The notes beneath the pieces were generated by a model that ran no database searches, had not been told where the DNA came from, and saw nothing but the letters and a program-made list of their open reading frames with translations. This document shows, piece by piece, positions 1 to 9,836 of a stretch of 64,000 nucleotides of DNA. Made by a program: the position numbers and the translations under genes. Origin of the DNA: an uncultured Pelagibacteraceae bacterium (GTDB lineage Bacteria > Pseudomonadota > Alphaproteobacteria > Pelagibacterales > Pelagibacteraceae); the NCBI GenBank assembly GCA_902569735.1, contig CACFVE010000004.1, forward strand, positions 1 through 64,000, written 5' to 3'. Position 1 is the stretch's first letter; every line of letters begins with the position of its first letter.

Positions 1-72
1 TTTAGTTTTGCAGCTTCCCAAGCCAACATTTCAGAAGCTCTTGAAAATATTAAAAAAATGTTGGCTAAATAA
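1..72 (+). CDS. 3' end of a CDS, probably class I aminotransferase (truncated by window start)
   Basis: In-frame ...FSFAASQANISEALENIKKMLAK* from base 1 to TAA at 70-72; resembles the C-terminus of aspartate-type aminotransferases. Confidence 0.5.
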   Translation, partial: FSFAASQANISEALENIKKMLAK

Positions 73-108
73 GCTGTATTTTCTCTAAATATCAATTAAT
101 ATCACGAT

Positions 109-1482
109 ATGAATGAACAAGTTCAATTAGAACTAAAAAAAATTTTTAATGGCAGATTTTCTACATCTGTATCTACTAGAAGCAATTATGCCAGAGGTGA
201 GGATACTTATGATCCCGTGTTATCTCAGGCTGTAGTTTTTCCTGAAACAAATTCTGAAGTCTCTAAGATTTTAAAGCTTTGCAACGATCACAAAGTACCT
301 GTTGTACCATTTGGAACAGGAACTTCTTTAGAAGGAAATGTAGTAGGGAATGATAAAGGTATTACAATTTCTTTAGAAAAAATGAATAAAGTTTTAAGTG
401 TAAATGTTGAAGACTTTGATTGTAGAGTGCAGGCATGCGTTACTAAAGAACAATTAAATGATTATTTAAGGGAAGATGGAGTTTTCTTTCCTATTGACCC
501 TGGAGCTAACGCAGCTATAGGGGGTATGGCTTCAACATCAGCCTCAGGAACAATGGCTGTAAAATATGGGACTATGAAGACTGTTATTACCGGTCTAACA
601 GTAGTTCTTCCTAACGGAGATATTATCAATACAGGAAGCAGAACAAAAAAAACCTCTGCAGGATATAACTTAACAAATCTATTTATTGGTTCTGAGGGTA
701 CACTTGGAATTATAACTGAAATACAGTTGAGGCTATCTCCAATTCCAGAGAGTATTATGAGTGCAGTTTGTCATTTTCAAACTTTGGAAGACGCGGTCCA
801 GACTGCTCAACAAATAATTCAGTACGGTGTACCGATTGCTAGAATTGAAATGTTAAATAAAGATCAAATGGATATTAGTATTAATTATTCAAAATTAAAG
901 GATCTTAAAGTCCTACCAACTTTATTTTTTGAATTTCATGGATCAGAGTCATCTAACAAAGAGAATATTAAAGTTGTAGAAGAAATTTCTAATGATAATA
1001 ACGGAAGCTCATTTAAATGGGCTAAAGATTTAGCAGAAAGAAATAAACTGTGGCAAGCTCGTTGGGATGTTTATTATTCTGTGAAAGCATTGATTAAAAA
1101 TGGACGAGTTTATTCTACAGATGTCTGCCTTCCTATTTCAAAAATAACTGAGTGTGTAAATTTTGCAGAAGAAGAGACAAAAAAATTTGGACTAAGAGCG
1201 CCAATGGTTGGACACTTAGGGGATGGGAATTTTCATGTAATTTTACCTTATGATCCTCAAAAAAAAGAATCTTACAAAAAAATAAGAGAATTTAGTGATT
1301 TACTTATTAAAAAAACTTTAGAGCTTAATGGAACGATTACTGGAGAACATGGCATAGGGCTACATAAAAAAGATTATCTCTTAAAAGAGCATGGAGACAA
1401 CATTCCTGTGATGAAATCTATAAAAAGAACTCTAGATCCTAATAATATCATGAATCCTGGTAAGATTTTTGATTTAAACTAA
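109..1482 (+). CDS. glcD: FAD-binding oxidase, glycolate oxidase GlcD / D-lactate dehydrogenase family
   Basis: 457 aa ORF; PFGTGTSLEGNV FAD-binding region, GEHGIGLHKK and LDPNNIMNPGKI C-terminal motifs. Confidence 0.85.
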   Translation: MNEQVQLELKKIFNGRFSTSVSTRSNYARGEDTYDPVLSQAVVFPETNSEVSKILKLCNDHKVPVVPFGTGTSLEGNVVGNDKGITISLEKMNKVLSVNVEDFDCRVQACVTKEQLNDYLREDGVFFPIDPGANAAIGGMASTSASGTMAVKYGTMKTVITGLTVVLPNGDIINTGSRTKKTSAGYNLTNLFIGSEGTLGIITEIQLRLSPIPESIMSAVCHFQTLEDAVQTAQQIIQYGVPIARIEMLNKDQMDISINYSKLKDLKVLPTLFFEFHGSESSNKENIKVVEEISNDNNGSSFKWAKDLAERNKLWQARWDVYYSVKALIKNGRVYSTDVCLPISKITECVNFAEEETKKFGLRAPMVGHLGDGNFHVILPYDPQKKESYKKIREFSDLLIKKTLELNGTITGEHGIGLHKKDYLLKEHGDNIPVMKSIKRTLDPNNIMNPGKIFDLN

Positions 1483-1490
1483 TTATTCTA

Positions 1491-2444
1491 ATGAAAAAAA
1501 TTCTTATTACTAGAAGACTTCTTAGATCTAGTGAAGACAAGGCTTCAAAAGTATTTGACGCAAAATTTAATACTAACGATGAATTATACTCTCAAGAAAA
1601 GTTAATAAAACTTAGCGCAGGTTGTGATGGAATTTTATCAGCGCTAACTGATAAATTAGACGCAGAAACAATAAACAAATTGCCTGATAGTATTAAAATA
1701 CTTTCAAACTTTGCTGTAGGATTTGGAAATATTGACTTAGAGGCAGCAAAAAAAAGAAATATCATAGTGACTAATACCCCAGAAGTTTTAACAGATGCGA
1801 CAGCTGAAATTGGAATTTTGTTAATTTTAGGAGCATGTAGAAGAGCACCGGAGGGTATCGAAGCCGCTAAAGGTTCTAATTGGAAATGGTCTGCTGATTA
1901 CTTGATAGGAAAACAATTAACAGGAACTAGATTAGGAATTTTAGGAATGGGTAGAATAGGAAGAAAAATTGCAAGAATTGCTAAATCTTTGGGCATGATA
2001 ATACATTATCATAATCGATCAAAACTTAGTGATGAAAAAGAGGATGGAGCAATTTATCACAAAGATCTTAAAAGTTTTTTAAGTGTTTCAGATGTATTAT
2101 CAGTTTGTTGCCCTGCTACAAAAGAAACAGCTGATTTAATTAATAAAGAAACTATAGAATATTTACCACAAGGAGCGGTGGTAACTAATGTTGCTAGAGG
2201 GGATATTGTAAATGATGACGCATTAATAGAAGCTTTAAATAGACGAAAAGTTTATGCAGTTGGATTAGATGTATACAAAGGGGAACCAAATTTAAATCCT
2301 GGTTATTTAAAACATAAAAGTGCTTTTATTCTTCCCCACCTAGGAAGTGCCTCAAAACACACTCGTACAGCAATGGCTGATTTAGCAATAGACAACATGG
2401 ATGAATTTTTTAAAAGTGGAACCTGCAAAAACAAAGTAAATTAA
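1491..2444 (+). CDS. D-2-hydroxyacid dehydrogenase (glyoxylate/hydroxypyruvate reductase-like)
   Basis: 317 aa; Rossmann GILGMGRIGRKIA, NVARGDIVND, HLGSAS motif. Confidence 0.85.
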   Translation: MKKILITRRLLRSSEDKASKVFDAKFNTNDELYSQEKLIKLSAGCDGILSALTDKLDAETINKLPDSIKILSNFAVGFGNIDLEAAKKRNIIVTNTPEVLTDATAEIGILLILGACRRAPEGIEAAKGSNWKWSADYLIGKQLTGTRLGILGMGRIGRKIARIAKSLGMIIHYHNRSKLSDEKEDGAIYHKDLKSFLSVSDVLSVCCPATKETADLINKETIEYLPQGAVVTNVARGDIVNDDALIEALNRRKVYAVGLDVYKGEPNLNPGYLKHKSAFILPHLGSASKHTRTAMADLAIDNMDEFFKSGTCKNKVN

Positions 2445-2560
2445 GTACAAATAACCTTATTCTAGTAAAAGTTGTAAGCGTCAAAATATTACAATTAAGG
2501 TGGGACTCTCAAAAATTTATATGTTTAAATATTTTAATTATTAATAATTAAGGGGGACAT

Positions 2561-3712
2561 ATGTCAAAAAAAACGATCAAAGGGGTTAAAACTCCTTCAA
2601 GACGTAAGTTCTTTAAAGCAGCAGCAGCTACGGGTGCTGCAGCGGCAGCAACAGTTGCAATGCCAAACATTGCATTCGGTGCTCCGAAAACTTTAAAGAT
2701 GCAAGCAGCTTGGCCTTCAGGAGCAAATATATTCTTCGAAATGGCTGGCGACTATGCAAAAATGGTTAGCGACATGTCAGGCGGTGAGTTGAAGATTGAT
2801 CTTCAGCCTGTTGGTTCAGTTGTAAAAACTGGAGAAATAGGTCAAGCAGTAAGTTCAGGAGTACTAGATATGGGACACTGGGTAACTGCGTACTGGTATG
2901 GTAAAAATGCTGCCGCTTCATTATTTGGTACAGGTCCATCATACGGAATGTCATCTCAAGAAGTAATGGGATGGATGGAGTACGGTGGAGGTAGAAAACT
3001 TTATAACGAAACTCTTGCAAAAGTTGGTTTCGACTATATTGGCTTCTTCCATATGCCAATGCCTGCTCAGCCTTTTGGTTGGTTCAAGAAGAACGTAACT
3101 AAAGTGTCTGATGTTAAAGGAATGAAGTACAGAACAGTTGGTTTAGCGACTAACGTATTAACAGCTATGGGAATGGTAGTTAGACAATTACCAGGCGGTG
3201 AAATTCAACCTGCAATGAAAACAGGATTAATTGAAGCTGCCGAGTTTAACAACCCAACTTCAGACTCTCAGTTTGGTATGCAAGACGTTTCTAAGCATTA
3301 TCACTTAGGAAGCTTCCACCAATCTCAGGAGATGTTTGAAATTCCAGTAAACAAAAAGACATTTAATGGTTTATCGCCTGCACACCAAGCGATACTAAAA
3401 AATGCTGCTTATGCTGCGAATACGGACAACTACTTCAAAGCGTTAGTGAGATACTCAGCTGATTTATCTAAGTTGATGAATCAACATAAAGTAAATGTGT
3501 ATCAAACATCTGATGAAATCTTAGCTCAACAATTAAAAGGTTGGGATAAAGTAATAGGTGATTTCAATAAGAAAGATCCTTTCTTTAAGAAAATTGTAGA
3601 TTCTCAGAAGAAATACGCTAAGAGAGTTATGAAATACTTACTGATGAACCAGCCTAATTACAAGCTGGCTTATGAAAATGAGTTCGGAAGTATTGCAAAA
3701 GTTAAAATATAA
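2561..3712 (+). CDS. TRAP transporter solute-binding protein (DctP/TakP-like) with Tat-type signal peptide
   Basis: 383 aa; SRRKFFKAAAATGAAAAATVAMP twin-Arg signal; followed by DctQ and DctM subunits; SD AGGGGG before ATG. Confidence 0.88.
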   Translation: MSKKTIKGVKTPSRRKFFKAAAATGAAAAATVAMPNIAFGAPKTLKMQAAWPSGANIFFEMAGDYAKMVSDMSGGELKIDLQPVGSVVKTGEIGQAVSSGVLDMGHWVTAYWYGKNAAASLFGTGPSYGMSSQEVMGWMEYGGGRKLYNETLAKVGFDYIGFFHMPMPAQPFGWFKKNVTKVSDVKGMKYRTVGLATNVLTAMGMVVRQLPGGEIQPAMKTGLIEAAEFNNPTSDSQFGMQDVSKHYHLGSFHQSQEMFEIPVNKKTFNGLSPAHQAILKNAAYAANTDNYFKALVRYSADLSKLMNQHKVNVYQTSDEILAQQLKGWDKVIGDFNKKDPFFKKIVDSQKKYAKRVMKYLLMNQPNYKLAYENEFGSIAKVKI

Positions 3713-3731
3713 TTAACTTTTTTATAATTTT

Positions 3732-3760
3732 AAAAGGGGGCTTTTTGGCCCCCTTTTTTT
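3732..3760 (+). terminator. Intrinsic terminator after TRAP solute-binding gene
   Basis: AAAAGGGGGC-TTTTTG-GCCCCCTTTTTTT: 6 GC pairs plus A/T extension and T-tract. Confidence 0.9.
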
Positions 3761-3796
3761 ATGGAAAAGAATAAAATTTTAGAATAGTTTATTTTT

Positions 3797-4381
3797 ATGA
3801 GAGGATTTATCAGCTTTGCAGATCATTTAAGCACTTCAGTGGGAAAAGCTTTTTCCTGGTGTATCGTAATATTAATGGGCGGAACATGCTATGAAGTTGT
3901 AATGGCATATGCTTTTAATGCACCGACTTTGTGGAATTTTGATTTCAGTTTACAAATGTATGGGGCAATATTTATGATGGCGGGAGCTTATACTTTATCT
4001 ACAGAAGCTCATGTAAGAGGAGATGTAATTTACAGGTTATTTAAACCTAGAACTCAAGGATACATAGATTTAATTTTATACTTCATATTTTTCTTTCCCG
4101 GTGTATTAGCCCTAGCATTTTATGGATACGAGTATGCTGCTCTTGCTTGGAAGATTAAAGAAACAAGCTGGAATAGTCCGGCGCAAATTCAAATTTATAT
4201 GGCAAAAGCTTTAATTCCTTCTGCTGGAGTTCTTTTAATCATTCAAGGTGTCAGTGAAGTCTTTAGATCAATTATTTGTATTCAAACTGGTCATTGGCCA
4301 GCAAGAATGGTTGTTGCTGAAGAAACAGAAAAAATGTTAATGAGAACTTCTCAAGACGAGGATCAAAAAGATGTTATTTAG
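3797..4381 (+). CDS. TRAP transporter small permease (DctQ family)
   Basis: 194 aa multi-TM protein immediately before DctM; ...EAHVRGDVIYR motif typical of DctQ. Confidence 0.87.
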   Translation: MRGFISFADHLSTSVGKAFSWCIVILMGGTCYEVVMAYAFNAPTLWNFDFSLQMYGAIFMMAGAYTLSTEAHVRGDVIYRLFKPRTQGYIDLILYFIFFFPGVLALAFYGYEYAALAWKIKETSWNSPAQIQIYMAKALIPSAGVLLIIQGVSEVFRSIICIQTGHWPARMVVAEETEKMLMRTSQDEDQKDVI

Positions 4382-5732
4382 TTTAACCAATCCAGAAGTT
4401 GCAATAATGATGATGGCAATATTTTTATTTGCTGTTCTTCTTGGATTTCCTATAGCCTTTACTTTAATGGCGATGGGAGTTGGTTTCGGATATTACGCTT
4501 ACTTTGACCCAACTCGAATGGAACATCTTTTGGATAATAGAATTTTTCAATTATTCGTTCAAAATACTTATACTGTAATGGATAACACAGTTTTAACAGC
4601 AGTCCCCTTGTTTTTATTCATGGGATATCTTGTAGAGAGAGCTGGAATTGTTTCTAGATTGTTTTTTGCAATTAGACTGGCGTCTCATAGATTGCCAGCT
4701 TCGATGGCAGTGGCAGCTTTAATTACTTGTGCACTTTTTTCAACTGCGACAGGCATCATTGGCGCAGTAGTTACCTTAATGGGTTTATTAGCTTGGCCTG
4801 CTATGATTAAAGCAGGATATGATAAAAAATTTGCTTCAGGAGTGATTTGTTCAGGAGGATGCCTTGGGATATTAATTCCTCCGAGTATTATGCTAATTGT
4901 TTATTCAGTTATTGCTCAACTATCACCTTTAAGACTATTTGCTGCTGCAATACTTCCTGGTTTATTACTCGCAGGATTATATATAGGTTACGCAATTACC
5001 AGAGCATATTTTAATCCTTCTATAGCACCCAAACCTCCTGCTGAGGAGATACCTCCGAGGTCAGAAATTTTAAAGGAAGTCTTAGTCTCTTTTCTTCCTT
5101 TATTCTCTCTTATAATTTTAGTCCTTGGCACAATTTTAGGAGGTTTAGCAACCCCAGCTGAAGCTGCAGGTGTAGGGGCTTTTGGCGCGATAGTTCTATC
5201 CTTTTTTTATAAAACTTTAAAATGGAAAAATTTTAAAGAGTCGGTTTTTCTTACAGCAAAAACAACAGCAATGATAATGTGGTTATTTATAGGTTCTTGG
5301 ACTTTTTCATCTGTTTTTTCTTATCTAGGAGGTCATGAAGTATTTGAACATTTCTTTAAATCAATGGAGCTTGCTCCGTGGCAGTTCTTAGTAATTACTC
5401 AGATTATAATTTTCTTACTTGGATGGCCTTTAGAATGGACTGAAATATTAATTATTTTTGTTCCAATATTTTTACCACTAGTTGAATTTTTTGGAGTAAA
5501 TCCATATTTCTTTGCAATGTTAATTGCTTTAAATTTACAAACTTCTTTTTTAACACCACCCATGGCCATGTCGGCATACTATTTAAAAGGCGTTCAAACA
5601 AAAAATGTTGAACTTTTAGATATCTTTAGAGGCATAATGCCTTTCCTAGCAATAGTGATATTTGCAATGGTATTAATGTATTTATTCCCCGGTATCGCAT
5701 TGTGGTTACCTGATGCTTTATTTGCAAATTGA
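4371..5732 (+). CDS. TRAP transporter large permease (DctM family)
   Basis: 453 aa; multi-TM, GCLGILIPPSIMLIVYS motif; overlaps dctQ by 11 nt. Confidence 0.92.
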   Translation: MLFSLTNPEVAIMMMAIFLFAVLLGFPIAFTLMAMGVGFGYYAYFDPTRMEHLLDNRIFQLFVQNTYTVMDNTVLTAVPLFLFMGYLVERAGIVSRLFFAIRLASHRLPASMAVAALITCALFSTATGIIGAVVTLMGLLAWPAMIKAGYDKKFASGVICSGGCLGILIPPSIMLIVYSVIAQLSPLRLFAAAILPGLLLAGLYIGYAITRAYFNPSIAPKPPAEEIPPRSEILKEVLVSFLPLFSLIILVLGTILGGLATPAEAAGVGAFGAIVLSFFYKTLKWKNFKESVFLTAKTTAMIMWLFIGSWTFSSVFSYLGGHEVFEHFFKSMELAPWQFLVITQIIIFLLGWPLEWTEILIIFVPIFLPLVEFFGVNPYFFAMLIALNLQTSFLTPPMAMSAYYLKGVQTKNVELLDIFRGIMPFLAIVIFAMVLMYLFPGIALWLPDALFAN

Positions 5733-5741
5733 TAATTTAAG

Positions 5742-7073
5742 ATGATAGATACAGCCTCTTTAAATGCCAATGAATTGGTCTCCAAATTAAAGTCTGGCGA
5801 TATCTCTTCAGTAGATTTGTGCAAAGCTTATATCAAAAGAATAGAGAAATTTGATAAAGAAGTTCAAGCTTGGGCTTTTTTAGATAAAAAGATTCTTTTA
5901 GAAAAAGCTGAGGAAGCAGATGAATATAGAAAATCTGGAAAACCTTTAGGAGCTTTACATGGTCTTCCTGTGGCGATTAAAGATATAATTGGAACATATG
6001 ATATGCCAACAGAGTGCGGAACTGTATTTAGAAAAAAAATGTCTAGTTCACAAGACTCTGAAATAGTTAATTTATTAAAGAATGCTGGTGCAATTATCAT
6101 GGGCAAAACAGTTACTTGTGAATTAGCATACATTCACCCAAGTAAAACAAAAAATCCCCACGATTACTCCAGGACACCAGGAGGTTCATCAAGCGGATCT
6201 GCAGCAGTCATTGCTTCTCATATGGCACACTTATCTATTGGTTCTCAAACAGGTGGATCAATAATCAGACCTGCTTCTTATTGCGGAGTTGTGGGATATA
6301 AGCCTTCTTACGGATTAATCTCAAGAAATGGAGTTTTAAAAACCTCGGATAAACTAGATACAATTGGAGTATTTGGAAAAACTGTAAAAGATGTGGCCTT
6401 GCTTGCAAAATCTTTAATTAAAAAAGATTTATATGATCCCGCTACAGTTCATTTTGCAGCCGACGATATGATTAAAGTTTGTGAAGAAGGCCCGATCTTT
6501 GAACCAAGGTTTATTTTTTACAAAACTGACTATTGGAAAAATATTAATAAAGAGTCCCAAAAAGCATTCGAATTTTTAATTAAAAAATTAAAAAAAAATA
6601 TTGAAGTCTTTGATACACCTTCATATTTTAAAGAAATTCCAAAATACCATCAAATTATTCATGAAACAGATTTAGCTAATAATTTTCAAGTTTATTATAA
6701 AAAAGATAAAGATAAACTTTCTAAAGAAATGAGAGATGCGATTGAAAGAGGAATGAAATATTCTGCTAAAGAGTATACTGATGCTATCGATTTCATGAAA
6801 CAAAGCTACGAGTCATATAAGGAGGTTTTTGAGGATTATCATGGCGTAATTACACCTTCTTCAAGTGGAGTGGCTGACAAAGGCCTTAAATCCACGGGGA
6901 GTGCTGACTTTCAAAAAAATTGGACTTATCTAGGTTTGCCAACTATTTCATTGCCTTTACTAACTGGAGAAAATAACTTACCATTGGGTGTTCAGCTAGT
7001 TGGAAATAAACTTGATGATTTAAGATTTTTAGGAACAGCTAATTGGCTAGAAAAAAATTGTAAAGATGAATAA
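5742..7073 (+). CDS. Amidase signature family protein
   Basis: 443 aa; GLPVAIKDI and GGSSSGSAAVIAS ... GSQTGGSIIRPAS amidase signature. Confidence 0.9.
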   Translation: MIDTASLNANELVSKLKSGDISSVDLCKAYIKRIEKFDKEVQAWAFLDKKILLEKAEEADEYRKSGKPLGALHGLPVAIKDIIGTYDMPTECGTVFRKKMSSSQDSEIVNLLKNAGAIIMGKTVTCELAYIHPSKTKNPHDYSRTPGGSSSGSAAVIASHMAHLSIGSQTGGSIIRPASYCGVVGYKPSYGLISRNGVLKTSDKLDTIGVFGKTVKDVALLAKSLIKKDLYDPATVHFAADDMIKVCEEGPIFEPRFIFYKTDYWKNINKESQKAFEFLIKKLKKNIEVFDTPSYFKEIPKYHQIIHETDLANNFQVYYKKDKDKLSKEMRDAIERGMKYSAKEYTDAIDFMKQSYESYKEVFEDYHGVITPSSSGVADKGLKSTGSADFQKNWTYLGLPTISLPLLTGENNLPLGVQLVGNKLDDLRFLGTANWLEKNCKDE

Positions 7074-7245
7074 ATTAACTTCAATAATAGGTTGCGTATT
7101 TGCTATAGCTTTTTTAATCGGGTTAGCAACGACTTTAACAAGATCAATGATGATTGGTTTTAAAGACGTATTGCCAGTTTACATATTGATGGGCTTAGTA
7201 ATAGTAATGATGTTATATGAAGCCTTTGGTGACAAAAAGAAATAA
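7066..7245 (+). CDS. Small (59 aa) predicted membrane protein, not in the supplied ORF track
   Basis: ATG overlaps the amidase stop; MNKLTSIIGCVFAIAFLIGLATTLTRSMMIGFKDVLPVYILMGLVIVMMLYEAFGDKKK*; two hydrophobic segments. Confidence 0.6.
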   Translation: MNKLTSIIGCVFAIAFLIGLATTLTRSMMIGFKDVLPVYILMGLVIVMMLYEAFGDKKK

Positions 7246-8122
7246 TTTTTACCCCTATCTCCTCCTATTTATACAGCCAATTTTTATGGCTTCAAATATC
7301 ATTGTTGCAAGAGGTGGAGTGGAATATGTTCCCCCAGTTTCACTCGCATTTTGGAGATGGCTTACGGTTTTTGTGATATTGATGCCATTCTTTTTTGAAG
7401 AGATCTTTAAAAAGAAGAAACAATTCAAATTTGAAGCCCCAAAGCTTTTTTTCTTAGGTTTAACAGGTTGTGGAATTTGTGGTGCATTCCCATTTATCGC
7501 AGGAATGTCAACTACAATGGCTAATATGGGAATAATCTACACTTCTTCACCAATATTTATTATTATTTTATCAGTTCTTTTTTTTAAAGATAAAATTAAT
7601 TTTTCAAGAGTAATGGGCTTAATTTTATGCCTTCTAGGGGTATTAATTATAATTTGTAAAGGTGATTTATCGTATTTAATTAATTTTAAATTTACTTCAG
7701 GAGATTTATGGATGTTAGGAGCTGCAATTGGGTGGGCAATTTACTCAATTTTTTTAATTAATTGGAAAAGCAGTTTTAGTCTTATGGCCAGGTTTACTTT
7801 GATAGCTTTTTTTGGAGCTATTTCCTTATTTCCTTTTTATATAATTGAAGAGTCCTTTTTCTTTAACACCGAATTCAACAATAATTTTTTATTTTGGGTT
7901 TTGTTTGCAGCTATATCTCCAGGAATAATTGCATTTACACTATATACTAAAGTACAAAAATATGTTGGGGCATCCCTAGCAGGTTTTACGCTTTACATAT
8001 TTTCAATATATTCTGCTATTTATGGAATAGTATTATTTGATGAGAGTCTATTAACATTTCATTATTACGGGGCAGCTCTAGTTTTTATTGGAGTTTATTT
8101 AGCAAGAAAGATTGTTAGATGA
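7217..8122 (+). CDS. EamA/DMT superfamily transporter
   Basis: 301 aa, ~10 TM, duplicated EamA-like halves (GWAIYSIFL, FIGVYLARK). Confidence 0.85.
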   Translation: MKPLVTKRNNFYPYLLLFIQPIFMASNIIVARGGVEYVPPVSLAFWRWLTVFVILMPFFFEEIFKKKKQFKFEAPKLFFLGLTGCGICGAFPFIAGMSTTMANMGIIYTSSPIFIIILSVLFFKDKINFSRVMGLILCLLGVLIIICKGDLSYLINFKFTSGDLWMLGAAIGWAIYSIFLINWKSSFSLMARFTLIAFFGAISLFPFYIIEESFFFNTEFNNNFLFWVLFAAISPGIIAFTLYTKVQKYVGASLAGFTLYIFSIYSAIYGIVLFDESLLTFHYYGAALVFIGVYLARKIVR

Positions 8123-8919
8123 AGTATATATATTTGATTTTTTCTTCAATAATAATAGCTTATCTAGTATTATTAGTTTTTATTTATTTTTATCAAAGAA
8201 ATTTACTTTATCACCCTTCAGAAAATAATTACCAAAATGATAAAATACAATTTAGCTATGATGAGATTTTTATTAAAGTTGATGATAAAATCAAACTTAA
8301 ATCTTGGATAATAAATAAGAATTTAAAAAAATTTAAAACACTAGTTTTTTTTCATGGTAATGCAGGCGAACTATCCAACAGGATATATAAACTTAACGAG
8401 CTAAATAAATTAGATATTAATATTTTATTAATTTCTTGGAGGGGATTTAGTGGAAATGAAGGATCTCCAACAGAAGATAATTTATATAAAGATGCTGAAG
8501 CAGCAATACAATGGCTCAACAGAAAAGGAGTAAAAAATAATAGAATTATTTTATATGGAGAGTCCTTAGGAACAGGAGTAGCTGTAGAAATAGGCAAGAA
8601 AAATAATTTTAATAGTATTATTTTAGAATCACCTTTTACTTCAATGGAAAATGCTGCAAAAATTTATTACCCTTATTTACCAGTAAAATTACTTTTAAAA
8701 GATAAATATGACTCTTTAAGCAAAATTACAACAATTAAAACTCCAATTCTAATAATGCACGGCAAGAAAGATGATATAGTTCCTTTTTCAATGGGAAAAG
8801 AATTATTTGAAAAAGCTAATAATCCAAAACATTCTTATTTTACTTCTGATGATGATCACATGATGGAGTTTAATGATCAAATAATAACAATTATAAAAAA
8901 TTTTATAAATAAATATTAA
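8119..8919 (+). CDS. Alpha/beta hydrolase (Bem46/YfhR-like)
   Basis: 266 aa; N-terminal TM, FFHGNAGE, GESLGTGVA nucleophile elbow, MHGKKDDIVP. Confidence 0.85.
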   Translation: MKYIYLIFSSIIIAYLVLLVFIYFYQRNLLYHPSENNYQNDKIQFSYDEIFIKVDDKIKLKSWIINKNLKKFKTLVFFHGNAGELSNRIYKLNELNKLDINILLISWRGFSGNEGSPTEDNLYKDAEAAIQWLNRKGVKNNRIILYGESLGTGVAVEIGKKNNFNSIILESPFTSMENAAKIYYPYLPVKLLLKDKYDSLSKITTIKTPILIMHGKKDDIVPFSMGKELFEKANNPKHSYFTSDDDHMMEFNDQIITIIKNFINKY

Positions 8920-9836
8920 GAGTCTAATCCTAGTAATGCTTTAGCAAAAAACTCTGCTTTAAATGGATGTAAATCTGTATCTTTTTCGCCCATTCCAACT
9001 GCTACAATAGGTAAATTAAATTTTTTACAAATGGCTAATATGATTCCACCTTTAGCAGTGCTATCAAGCTTTGTTATTACCAATCCAGAGATGTTATGAA
9101 TTTTACTAAATTCTTCAACTTGATTTAGAGCATTTTGACCTGTTGTAGCATCTAAAACTAAAATTACTTCATTAGGAAATTTTTCATCTATTTTTTTAAG
9201 AACATTAATAATCTTTTTATATTCGTCCATTAAATTTTTTTTATTTTGTAATCTTCCAGCTGTATCTATTAGGGCTATGTCTATTTGGTTATTTTTTGCA
9301 AATTCTGCAGTTTTAAAAGCCACTGATGCCGGATCGCTATTAATTTCAGATTTAATAATGTCAACTTTCACTTTAGCGGCCCAGACTTGTAATTGATCGA
9401 TTGCAGCTGCTCTAAAAGTATCAGCGGCACCAAAAACAACCGATCTATTATTATCTTTAAAATATTTTCCTAATTTTCCGATCGTAGTTGTTTTACCTAC
9501 ACCATTTACACCTGATACGACTATTACAGCTGAATTAGCGTTACCCATAAGACTTAAATCTTTTTCGTATTTAAGCAAATCAATAGCCATCTTATCTGCC
9601 ATAAGTTTTAAGATTTCTTTGTGATCATCTAATTTTTTATCAACTTTAAAGTTTTCAAAATCTTTTCTTAAATCTTTTGCTACATCTACTCCTGCATCTG
9701 CACTTATAAGTAAATCTTCAAAATCAGACAAGACATCACTATCCAATTTTTTTTTAGAAAATATATTTTTAAATCCATTTGATAAATCCGAAGAGCTTTT
9801 TCCTAGTCCTATTTTAAATTTATCAAATAAGCTCAT
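8916..9836 (-). CDS. ftsY: Signal recognition particle receptor FtsY
   Basis: 306 aa; GVNGVGKTTTIGKLG, DTFRAAAIDQL, DTAGRLQNKKNLM, TKLDSTAKGG. Confidence 0.95.
   Translation of the reverse strand: MSLFDKFKIGLGKSSSDLSNGFKNIFSKKKLDSDVLSDFEDLLISADAGVDVAKDLRKDFENFKVDKKLDDHKEILKLMADKMAIDLLKYEKDLSLMGNANSAVIVVSGVNGVGKTTTIGKLGKYFKDNNRSVVFGAADTFRAAAIDQLQVWAAKVKVDIIKSEINSDPASVAFKTAEFAKNNQIDIALIDTAGRLQNKKNLMDEYKKIINVLKKIDEKFPNEVILVLDATTGQNALNQVEEFSKIHNISGLVITKLDSTAKGGIILAICKKFNLPIVAVGMGEKDTDLHPFKAEFFAKALLGLDS

Noticed and set aside
2766-3059. Antisense 97-aa ORF opposite dctP
   Set aside because: Lies entirely inside a well-supported TRAP gene; no RBS or family signature; open frame explained by codon bias.
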